Source: Aphanomyces cochlioides
Lineage: Eukaryota; Oomycota; Saprolegniomycetes; Saprolegniales; Verrucalvaceae
Direction of reading: 5' to 3'
NCBI GenBank assembly: GCA_019828595.1
Contig: JAHQRK010000023.1
Span: 744,001 to 808,000 of the forward strand
DNA length: 64,000 nucleotides
This document shows positions 10,180 through 19,200 of the stretch, piece after piece. The stretch's first letter is position 1; each line of letters starts with the position of its first letter. The translations under genes were made by a program, and so were the position numbers. The notes under the pieces are model-generated. The model was not told where the DNA came from, searched no databases, and saw only the letters and a program-made list of their open reading frames with translations.

Positions 10180-10745
10180 CCGCGACTGCTCTGTGTGCGC
10201 CGTGGTCGTCGCTGTGGATTACATGGAGCCTTGATGGAGTGACGGGAGAACCAGTCGCGTATAGCAGCATGCACTTCCAACTCTTCCAGGTCAGTTTTCG
10301 CGAGTGCGATGCGGACGACAGACGAACTCAGAAACAGATTTCGCCCCAGCGTGGCTTACAACTTTGAAAAGAGCCTCCCGTGGGACTCGGACACAATTTC
10401 AAGACATATCCAAGCTTGACTTGGCCCTCGGAACGACACGAGTGACAAAATTCTTCACGCATGTCATTCCGAGTGGTTGGTTGCCGGCGTTATCGCTGAA
10501 CTCGAAGGGAAATTCCACAAGGTCGACGAGCCGATTGTCCACTTGCCACCGTGTGTGTGTGTGTTGCTCTCGACGAAGGATCCTCTTGGCAAGACTTGGT
10601 CGATGAAAATGGGTGCCAACAAAATGTCGAACTTGAATTGTCTGTTGTTTACTCTCGTCACGAACAATTGCGTGCGTCGACATGGATCGTTTGGTTTCAC
10701 CTGTGTTCCACGGACGATTGCAATTACTCCGACGCGGACTTGTGA
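10180..10745 (+). pseudogene. fossil of an unrecognised protein-coding gene
   Basis: The plus strand shows strongly coding-like segments in shifting frames. One is WSLDGVTGEPVAYSSMHF near 10230-10280. The next is RPSVAYNFEKSLPWDSDTI near 10340-10400, followed by an in-frame TGA at about 10416. After that come EWLVAGVIAELEGKFHKVDE to about 10530, a (GT)n tract at 10551-10564, and then in another frame SSWQDLVDENGCQQNVELEL to a TGA at about 10745. A stop codon plus a change in dinucleotide-repeat length would explain the breaks. I do not recognise the family and cannot define the 5' end. An intron spanning the GT tract was considered but gives the wrong phase. Confidence 0.35.
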
Positions 10746-11447
10746 CTTAAGGGCATTTCTAACGGTAGTCCCCATCCCTTATCGTCGAAGCGGCGGTACT
10801 GGATTGCTCATCGGTTGTGGACATGACGTGGGAGAGTTATGCTCTGTACGTACTCTTGGTTTAGAAGATCCGAGCCGCGAGAACACCATCGCGGCCAGTG
10901 TATTCGCTCGATTGGAATGATAGTATGACAGGAGGCTAGACGCAACGCACAACCAAGGTATCGACATGGACATAACTCGAACTCTTGTCGAAACATTAGG
11001 GTTACTCGTCTGGGGCTGAACAACTAACAAATACACAGGCACTGATGTGAAGGAGAGCTCGCCCACCAAGGATGCACCGTCAGGTTGTCGCTCATATTCT
11101 CTAGCTTCACAAGTCGTTAGCTATCACATCGTTGGCTGTGGCAAGGATTCGACTAGAGCCATGCGTTTCGTTGTTGATGTCGAGGAAGCGCACAGTGATG
11201 TAGCTCGATAGCTCCTATCTTCCATAGGTCTGGCAAATATCAACCACTCAAGCCTTTTAAAGGCTGCGAGCGACGAGAGGTAGAGTACATGGACGAGCAA
11301 ACTCCACCACTGAGAGTCAATAGGGGAAAAAGCGGTGGGAGCGTCGCCTGCGTGGAAATATCTGCTCCATGGTGCTTTCAACCACCGACAACATCTACTG
11401 CGGCTGCATTCTCGTTGCACCAGACAGCACAGATATATTTTCAAAGC
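10746..11447. other. intergenic region downstream of the glycine-zipper gene
   Basis: Nothing recognisable. It separates the fossil gene from the stop codon of the convergent minus-strand gene starting at 11448. Confidence 0.5.
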
Positions 11448-12113
11448 TCAGACTTTCTTGAAGAGTCGCTTGAAGCCACTTCGGATCTTCCTCCCGGCGT
11501 TCTTGGCTCCACTCGCAACTTTCTTGCCGACTTTTTTCCCGAGTTGTGCTCCTTTTTGAACCGCTTTCTTCCCAAGGCGTTCGACATGGGGAGCGACTTC
11601 GCCGCCGATTTTCTTGCCGACGAGACCTCCAACTTTGCTCCCGACGAATTTACCGCCAATGTAGCCAAGTTTACCACCGATGGCACAGCCAGCAGGGCCT
11701 GCCACCTTGCAACCGATTGCACCACCGACCTTGGCGCCACCAATGGCACCGATCTTTCCGCCAACTTTGGATCCAATATGATGGCCAACTCGTTTCCCGA
11801 CATTTTTCGCATTGACTCGGACTCTCAGTTGTTTGACAGGATTGCCGACCGCCGACGAAGACACCTTGCCTCCATGGAACGGTGGAGGCCTTGCAACAGC
11901 TCCACGAAATCGAGCGCGAAGCCTGCGCGCTGTTGTCTCCTGGCGAAGAAGATCTTGAGATTCCACCAAGGGAGCCAGGGCATGACTTGCTGTCTCTAGG
12001 TTGTCAAGTCTTGGGTCGCTCAGTGCCAACTTCGAATCGCTCGACAAATCTCGGCCGAACACCAAGGAGAGCCAAGCAAAGAGCAGCCAAGTCACGAGGG
12101 AAAACGACGTCAT
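11448..12113 (-). CDS. secreted cationic glycine-zipper protein, unknown function
   Basis: A 221-residue frame from the ATG of MTSFSLVTWLLFAWLSLVFG, which reads as a signal peptide with cleavage near residue 20. An upstream in-frame ATG at 12152 would add 13 residues before it and makes a poorer signal peptide. The mature N-terminus carries RRLR at residues 63-66, an RxLR match about 43 residues after the predicted cleavage but with no clear dEER motif. From about residue 100 the chain is a run of GxxxG/GGKxGG steps (for example GSKVGGKIGAIGGAKVGG) with one GCKVAGPAGC pair, typical of glycine-zipper helices that pack in or across membranes. The C-terminus is strongly basic (RKIRSGFKRLFKKV). 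This suggests a secreted membrane-active or cell-surface protein. Function is inference and no family match is claimed. Confidence 0.7.
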   Translation of the reverse strand: MTSFSLVTWLLFAWLSLVFGRDLSSDSKLALSDPRLDNLETASHALAPLVESQDLLRQETTARRLRARFRGAVARPPPFHGGKVSSSAVGNPVKQLRVRVNAKNVGKRVGHHIGSKVGGKIGAIGGAKVGGAIGCKVAGPAGCAIGGKLGYIGGKFVGSKVGGLVGKKIGGEVAPHVERLGKKAVQKGAQLGKKVGKKVASGAKNAGRKIRSGFKRLFKKV

Positions 12114-12943
12114 GGAGATGGAATCAAAAGTAAAGTGCTTGCTTGGCATCACGACAGATCCTTACGGGCAGAGAGTTGCTCTCCTGCATCTCATCTTTTG
12201 GTTCCGCACAACTCGACGACAGAATCATCAAATTTAGAATGTTGCCACGCTTGGCAAGATGTGCTCCGAACGCTGAGGACGATGGCAGCATCATGAAGCG
12301 AGAGAGAGAGAGAGGGAAGCCGGAGAGTGTCTCGAGTTGACTGAGCTTGGATTGCGTTGTCACGATAGCGCATTCACGTCCTCCAGACCGCGGGAATACG
12401 CGCGTTGTTGTTCGCATTGTCGTCGTCGATCGAACTAGATCCATCTGTGCACTGATCCTTGGAAAAGTCTCCTCTTGATCAGCGTGCGAGCTTCGCTGCA
12501 GACTGTGAGGTTTCAATGCCAATAGGATCCCATTCGATCTCCCGATTGTCCAGCGCCTGCGTCTGTCCATTGCCGACCGTCTCGCTGAACCAACACAAAT
12601 GAAATCGAGTGACCTGACCGTCGCCTCGTTGAGATGTGTCTCCTTAGTCAAGGTTTACTCACCTGAATGATGCAAATGATCGCCAAGAACCTGACGACGG
12701 CGCTTGAATTGCCTCAACAATAATTGTGTTGGATGAGAAACGCTCATCTTGCCGTCGTCAATGCATGTCGTGTGAAAGCATGAGTAGATCGGGCAACAAG
12801 GAAGACAAGGACTGAATACCAGGACAACTCGTGAGCTGCAGAATCCATTGTGCAATGCTTATCTTCGTGCAGCTCTGGACTGAAAAGGACACATATCTAG
12901 TTATTGCCGTTGTGACGTTGGTCCTGACATGTTGATCGTCGAT
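12114..12943. other. intergenic region with a short GA microsatellite
   Basis: No supported gene. An (AG)n tract lies at about 12298-12314. Minus-strand frames at 12124-12651 have low-complexity serine and arginine composition and no motif. Confidence 0.5.
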
Positions 12944-13450
12944 CTACGCCTTGGGTTTTCTCGGTAGCCAAGCAAACGAGACTGTGCACTCGACAGGTTC
13001 TTGGCCCGCACCATCCGTGACAACAACGTTGATATCAACAGAGCCTCTGTCTTCATTTTGGATTGCATCTTGTTGCTCTCGCGTCAACGTCGCCACGGCT
13101 TTGACATCCCCTTGCGTTCGTTTGACACATTTCATGTTCATGGATTTGAGCAGCAACAAGTGCGAATCTCTTACGTTCAAGCCCATGACAGTCCCGCACG
13201 CTGACTCAGCTAGTAGACCGATGCTGCATGCGTGGATGCTTCCGATATGATTTCGAACACGGAAGCGATTCTTGAGATGGAGCACAGCTTGGCTTTCGTT
13301 GGCAGATTCGATACGAACGCCAGAGAAAGCGGCGAATTTTACCTGAACGTTGTACGCGGCAGTCAGGATTGCACTGCGCACCGACGGAGGTAGCCCGCTC
13401 GAGTTGATCTTGGCGACGAGCGCTGCTATCTTGTTCGTTGGCTTGGCCAT
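12944..13450 (-). CDS. hotdog-fold thioesterase-like protein (DUF4442-like)
   Basis: A 168-residue frame beginning MAKPTNKIAALVAKI. The central part, HLKNRFRVRNHIGSIHACSI followed by GLLAESACGTVMGLNV, has the layout of hotdog thioesterases of the DUF4442 type: a beta strand, then xGSIHA at the start of the long helix, then an acidic residue in the helix. The C-terminal half alternates strands (KCVKRTQGDVKAVATL, VDINVVVTDGAGQEP), consistent with the hotdog sheet. Such proteins usually hydrolyse or bind acyl-CoA thioesters, but substrate is unknown here. In-frame codons continue upstream of the chosen ATG into the Tc1 terminal repeat, so the later ATG is preferred. The Tc1-like element ends 60 bp upstream and may have displaced the promoter. 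Confidence 0.7.
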   Translation of the reverse strand: MAKPTNKIAALVAKINSSGLPPSVRSAILTAAYNVQVKFAAFSGVRIESANESQAVLHLKNRFRVRNHIGSIHACSIGLLAESACGTVMGLNVRDSHLLLLKSMNMKCVKRTQGDVKAVATLTREQQDAIQNEDRGSVDINVVVTDGAGQEPVECTVSFAWLPRKPKA

Positions 13451-13509
13451 CCTATGCAATTTCAGTTCTGCAGTGTACGTGGCACCAGGCGGATTGTGCA
13501 CCTTATTTA

Positions 13510-13538
13510 CAGTCCCGAGCACTATCGACAGTGCTTTT
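13510..13538 (+). repeat. left terminal inverted repeat of the Tc1-like element
   Basis: About 28 nt, inverted partner at 15427-15454; both begin AGTCCCGAGCAC reading inward. Confidence 0.8.
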
Positions 13539-13833
13539 CATGGTATCTCGCTCAAATTTTAATATTTTTTTGTGCTTCTTTTTTTATTTCCTTCGAATTG
13601 AAGTTACATATCTGGAAGATTCCTCGAAACACTTCCAAACTTTATAGACTTCGTAAAACTATTGAAAAACTGAAACGTATTTGATAAAAAAGACTTCAAT
13701 AATAAATTAACTGTATAACATAATATATTAATGAAAAAAATATGTATAAAATATGAAAGGCCATTACAAGGACGGCGCCTTCCAAACTTGATACATTCGT
13801 CTTCCTTCACCAGTTCATTCATCCACTTTCTCA

Positions 13834-15324
13834 ATGGCTCCAAAAGTCACAGTTGATGCAAGTGTCTTCGAAGAGATATGCTCATTTGTCAAGAACAAGC
13901 GGCCACGTGCACTCACAGAGCAAGAACACTTGGACATACTGCGACTACAAGCCGCACTCCGTTTCGAGCAACATGTCACGGGAACTCAGGATGATGCGAG
14001 CACGGCGACTGCAAAGCTGCTCGGGAGATCGCGTCAGCTTGTTCAAAAAGTTTGGAGCTCTTACATTCGAGACAAATCAATTAACGTTGCAACACCTGCG
14101 TCAAATCCACACCCAAAGCCGACCGCCATACCAATTACTGGTGATGTTCGGTCGTCTGTTCAGAAATTCATTCGTGAAAGGAGACAAATCAAAGCTCGTG
14201 TGGTGGCAAAAGATGTGCTAGCTCACCTTGAAACTCTTGGGTTCTTCGAAAGTCTTGACAATCGCGAAGTCAAACTATGCCGGGTTCGTCGATTTTTACG
14301 CCGCGCTGGCTTTCTACGTGGAGCAAAGAAAGGGAAGAAACCTGTCACTTTGTCGGAAAAGCACACCATGCTGCGAGACATATACGTTCGTCGGATTTGC
14401 TCTGCCACACAACACGTCAACTTGAACAACAAACGGAAGATGGTATACCTCGACGAGAGCTTCATACATCATCACTATGCGAAGGACAATCTCTCAATAT
14501 ACGATCCAACGGACGAGCTTGATGTTGAAAAGTCGACGAGGCACAAAGGACGAAGATTTTGCTTCATTGCTGCCATTGTTGACGGTGGAATCGATGACTC
14601 ATCACTTGTTTGCTTTCAGAAGTTTGAGGGTGGAAAGGTGGGTAAGGTGGAAACAGTCGATTATCACGGCATGTTTGACCATGCGTACTTCGTCGATTGG
14701 TTTGGATCGCTGCTAAAAGTGTTGTCGGACATGGGTATTGATAATGCCATGATCGTTATGGACAACGCAGCCTATCACAAGTGTTTGCCTGTTGACACCC
14801 CGAGGTTGCAATGGAAAAAAGCCCGCTTGCAAGAAGCATGTGACAAGTATAGTATTGATTACACAGCTTATGATGTCAAAGCCACATTATGGTCGAAGCT
14901 GCAGCCTCGTTTGAAGTCCGTCGTACCGGTCGTGGTACAAATGGCAAGCGATGCAGGTCACGAGGTTGTGTATAGTGCGCCACATCATTCGAATCTTCAA
15001 CCCATTGAAGTCGTGTGGGCTATCATAAAAGGTTACGTAGGGCGGCAGTATGATATTCACACCTCGTTCAAAGATGTCGGCAACAGGCTTGAGATGGCAA
15101 TATCGCGCTTTTTGACCTCCAAGATGATATTTGGATGTGTTTTGAAGTCAGAAGCGGAGCTCCTGTCTCTGAACAGACATATTTCTTCAACGGACGACAT
15201 GGATGAAGACCCTTCAACCATTCAAATGACAGAGGCAAACGAAAATGATGCAAACAATGTTGACGACAGCAGCTCGGACAGCGATGTTGAAATGGGCAGT
15301 GATGAAGACGATTGCGACCTCTAA
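13834..15324 (+). CDS. Tc1/IS630-superfamily DDE transposase, long D-E spacing
   Basis: A 496-residue transposase that would cut and paste the surrounding element. The N-terminal third is helical and basic, as in helix-turn-helix DNA-binding regions. The catalytic core has KMVYLDESFIHHHYA (first Asp), MIVMDNAAYHKCL (second Asp) and PHHSNLQPIEVVWAIIKGYV (Glu). I count 81 residues between the second Asp and the Glu, versus 34 in classical Tc1 and mariner; a DD82E family (Sailor) has been described, so this may be related. The C-terminus is very acidic (SSSDSDVEMGSDEDD). No stop or frameshift is visible, so the element could be active or recently active. Confidence 0.85.
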   Translation: MAPKVTVDASVFEEICSFVKNKRPRALTEQEHLDILRLQAALRFEQHVTGTQDDASTATAKLLGRSRQLVQKVWSSYIRDKSINVATPASNPHPKPTAIPITGDVRSSVQKFIRERRQIKARVVAKDVLAHLETLGFFESLDNREVKLCRVRRFLRRAGFLRGAKKGKKPVTLSEKHTMLRDIYVRRICSATQHVNLNNKRKMVYLDESFIHHHYAKDNLSIYDPTDELDVEKSTRHKGRRFCFIAAIVDGGIDDSSLVCFQKFEGGKVGKVETVDYHGMFDHAYFVDWFGSLLKVLSDMGIDNAMIVMDNAAYHKCLPVDTPRLQWKKARLQEACDKYSIDYTAYDVKATLWSKLQPRLKSVVPVVVQMASDAGHEVVYSAPHHSNLQPIEVVWAIIKGYVGRQYDIHTSFKDVGNRLEMAISRFLTSKMIFGCVLKSEAELLSLNRHISSTDDMDEDPSTIQMTEANENDANNVDDSSSDSDVEMGSDEDDCDL

Positions 15325-15426
15325 AAATTTATGCATTTGATATTTTATAATTATACATATATCATGTATCGAAAGTCACTGTCGAATGTTTCACTTTGAT
15401 AATTGATTCAACCAAAAAAAATTCTC

Positions 15427-15454
15427 AAAAGCACTGTCGATGGTGCTCGGGACT
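15427..15454 (-). repeat. right terminal inverted repeat of the Tc1-like element
   Basis: Inverted partner of 13510-13538, ending CTCGGGACT in plus view. Confidence 0.8.
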
Positions 15455-16242
15455 ATTAGTTTCGTTACTTACGGTTAATACTGTCATCCGGATAACAGGA
15501 ACGACACTCTTTGGTTACTTAACCGGAGAATCCGGATAATGAGGGATGTCAAGGTTGCAGTATCCTCATCTCCAAAACGCGCAGACGCGCTTACTTCCAC
15601 GAGCAACTTGAAAATCATCTCGAGAGTGTACAGTAGCCCAATATGTGCTCATAGAAGTCTTCAGTGATAACAGTGGCTATATCTGAGCTGTGGCTATTCA
15701 GAGCGTTGTCCATGAACAAGTTCCCCCTACTCATTCTACATACAGCGCCGAGACTTGACAGCAAGAGCTCAGCTCCAATCTTTGTAAGGGGTTGGAAGGG
15801 GGTCGATACGAGCAACATATTGCAAAAGCTTACAGCTTTTGATGACCAAAGCAACACAGAGTCGAAAGAAGAGCCCCCAAAACTAGGTTATAAACCATTT
15901 CAGTAACTCTTTTGTGAGAAAGAGCTAGATTGAGAACAATCTAAGCTATATATCAACGCTTTAATGCATTCTGCCCATGATGTACTTGCTTGAAACAAGT
16001 ACTTCAAGCTCTGAACCTGGCCTAGGACAAAGAACTCGTCGCATACAACGGGTGCGCAACCGAATTGTGTTGGGCATTATTGATTGGCTGGTTTGAAATA
16101 TTAATAATTCCATGAAAACTCAATTTTAATCATATTTTAAAATAATTAATGATTTTCCTATTGATTTTTTAATTATTTTTCCAAAAGATTGACCAACAAT
16201 CATTCTGCGCGCATTCAGCCCGACAACACTCGGCGAGGGATC
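15455..16242. other. intergenic region upstream of the Sec7 gene
   Basis: No supported gene. Around 15490-15550 there are repeated CCGGATAA motifs (TCATCCGGATAACAGG, GAATCCGGATAATGAGGG) that look like ends of a small decayed DNA transposon. 16080-16190 is AT-rich and probably contains the promoter of the following gene. Confidence 0.4.
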
Positions 16243-19200
16243 ATGGAAGTGTTTGTGGAGCGTTCGGTGGGGAAGATCCGCAAACTGCTCGGAAGAAGAG
16301 ACAAGGATAAAGAGCTTCGACAGAGTTGCGATGAAGTTTTGTCTCATCTCAAAGCGAGTACGCCGAATTTGTCGGAAGAGACGTACATTACCCCGCTCTT
16401 TCAAGCAATTTTGACGAAAAACAACAAAATCACATGCTTGGCGCTGGATTGCCTTGAGAAGTTGCTCGCGTTTGGCTACATGCGAGGATCTGCACCAATT
16501 ACCAGCAATTTGCAAGTCCAGCTCCAACAAGCGCTCAATCTCAATGAAGACAACATGAATATGACACCAAAACACAAAGTTTTGCTCATTGACGCTGTCG
16601 TCGAGGTCATTTGCAGCTGCCAAGACCACACAGACAATGATGTTCAATTGCAAGTTCTCAAGGCGGTGCTGACAGCCGTGACTTGCACGACTTGCAAAGT
16701 CCACGAGCATTCTTTATTGAAGTCGATTCGAGCTAGGTTTGCCCGGCCACATTGACCAATCTTTTCATTACAGCATTGTAGCTATCACATATACCTTGTC
16801 AGCAAAAGCGTAATCAACCAAACAGTCGCTAAAGGCACTCTTCAGCGCATGGTAAGCAGTACTTTCCAACGTATGGAAAGTGCAAATGCTCGTCCTGCTA
16901 ATCCAACAGCACTTTATGCTTCCGTACGTCATGCTCTCAACATTTTTCACATTTGGGATAGGTTCAAGTGTTGTTTGGCTTTCAGATGAAGCGGCAACTG
17001 GAAAGCTTTCCAACTGTGTGGCATAAGGATGCATACTTAGTGTTTCGAGCCCTATGTCGCATTTCGATGCGATTCGTCATGGATGATGCAGTAGGCGATG
17101 CACCAGATGAGCCCCAAGCAGGTATATCACTCTGCTTTTTCAAATAAATGCACTGATTAATCATTTAGACGATCCATTCGCCCTCCAGAGCAAAATGATA
17201 TCACTGGAATTGCTTTTATCCATCATCAACCAAGCTGGTAGTACTTTTCTCTCCAACGAAAGGTATCGATAGACATAGTCCCAGTAGTTGGTGAGGTGCA
17301 CATAGATTCCTCGTCGCCATTCGATCGTATTTGTGTGTCTCATTACTCCAAAACTGTACTTCCATCTATACACAAGTCGTCGAGCTCAGTTTACGGGTAT
17401 TTGTTGTCCTCATTACACATTTCAAAGCACATCTGAAAGGTAAGGTGCTCAGAAATGTTTCAAACTGAGAGATTTCCAGGGGAAATGGAAGTATTCATCA
17501 CAAATATATTCCTGCGTATTTTGGACAGTGAAAACTCAACGTTTGAACACAAAATGCTCGTGCTGGAAGTGCTTAACCATATTTGCGATGACCAATTGAT
17601 ATTGAGTGAGATTTTCCTCAACTACGACTGTGACTGGGATTCCATGGATTTGTTTAAGCGTATTGTCAATGCGTTGGCGAAAATTGCCAAGAGTAAGCAT
17701 CACACTGGCACGCCGACTGCTCGTCAGCTGAAATTGCAGCAAAATGAAGCTGCGCTGGTTCTGAAAGGCCTCGAGTGCCTTACGTCAACAGTTCATTCGC
17801 TCAAGAAAGCTGCGAACTTTGTCTCGATTCGAAGCCAAACAAAAACCACAACAGGTATGCCACAACAAGCAATTGTGACTCAAAATTTTAATTGTAGAGA
17901 ATGATTCGGACAACGAGGATGAAAGTGTGTCGCCTCGACTGCCGTCGTCGACGGTTTTGGTCGTAGAAGTGTTTGACAAGAAGAAAAAACGACAAGATCT
18001 TTTAAGCACAGGTTCGCCTTCATTTCTTTCGGCATTACATTGATGAGATGCAGGGATTGTAAAATTCAATGTGAAAGCCACGGACGGAGTCAAATTTTGT
18101 ACATCGAACAATTTGATCGAGAACACACCGCGAGCTGTTGCCCAATTTTTGCATCAATATAACAACAAGCTGGACAAGTTTCAGGTATGTCCTACTCGAT
18201 ATCATTGTGTCAATGCAAAATAGATTGGAGAATATCTGGGCCGTGAATCTGCCTACCAAAATGGATTCTGTGTAAAAGTATTGCACGAGTTTGTTGACAT
18301 GATGGATTTTCATGAACTCGAATTGGACGAAGCAATTCGAAGGTAAAGCAAAATATCGTATATTTCCTGATGAATGATATAGCTACCTGTCTTACTTTCG
18401 TTTACCAGGAGAAGCCCAAAAGATCGACCGAATGATGGAAAAATTCGCTGAGAGGTATTTCATAAGCATCAGTGCAAGTATAATTTTCGCCTAGATATCA
18501 TTTGAATAATCCTGGAGTGTTTCCATCCGCCGATGTTGCTTTTATCCTCTCGTTTTCTGTCATCATGTTGCAAACTGTACAAAGCTGTTCACCTGCCATT
18601 CAACTGACAATGTCTGAATTAGGATCTCCATAATCCATCCATTCCCGAGGAAAAGAAAATGACCAAGGAAGGCTTCCTTCGTAATAATCGGGGCATTAAT
18701 AATGGAGAAGACTTGCCACCAGAATATTTAGGTACGGCCAAGTCATGAAACTTCTGGAAATATATTGTTATAGGTGGAATATATGATCGTATCAAGAGCA
18801 CTCCAATCTCACTCAAAGAAGAACAAACGATGAAATTAAAACGTGAAAGCTCTACCTTCACAGTTTCGGCTGCAGTTCTTGACAAACAACGGAAGGAAGC
18901 GTTTGGACGCGAACGAGAAGCCATGGTAGGGACCTTTCTTGAAGAAGTGAGCTTAACTTGGACAGGTGAAATCCTCGGAAGCCTTTTTTAAAAGAAAATC
19001 ACCCTCGAATCGAAAGAACGTCGACAAGACCAAGTCGCCACTGTCTTTTCATGTGGTTTCGAATACAGCAGAAAATGTCCACGTCAAACCAATGTTTGAA
19101 ATTGTGTGGGCACCCTTGCTAGCTGTTTGCAGTGTAATTTTTGAAACCTCGGATCACCCTGTTGCTGTACAGTATTGTTTGGATGGCTTTAAGCATGCTA

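Larger units (their letters stand above)
13510..15454 (+). mobile_element. Tc1/IS630-like DNA transposon with intact transposase
   Basis: The element is bounded by inverted repeats: the left end reads CAGTCCCGAGCACTATCGAC from 13510 and the right end is its near complement (15427-15454, one mismatch at the 10th-15th bases, then AAAAGCACTGTCGATGGTGC in plus view). It is about 1.95 kb and has a single uninterrupted transposase gene. The flanking duplication is not clean (TTTAC left, TATTAG right), so the exact outer base is uncertain. Subterminal AT-rich stretches lie on both sides of the gene. Confidence 0.85.

Noticed and set aside
11885..11925. Strong claim that the glycine-zipper protein is an RxLR effector
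   Set aside because: A single RRLR without dEER is expected by chance in a basic protein; reported only as a point to check.
12124..12651. 175-codon minus-strand frame upstream of the glycine-zipper gene
   Set aside because: Composition follows GA-rich repeats and no domain is visible.
15483..15556. Possible tiny MITE made of CCGGATAA repeats
   Set aside because: Two related motifs are present but no consistent TIR pair or target-site duplication could be defined.
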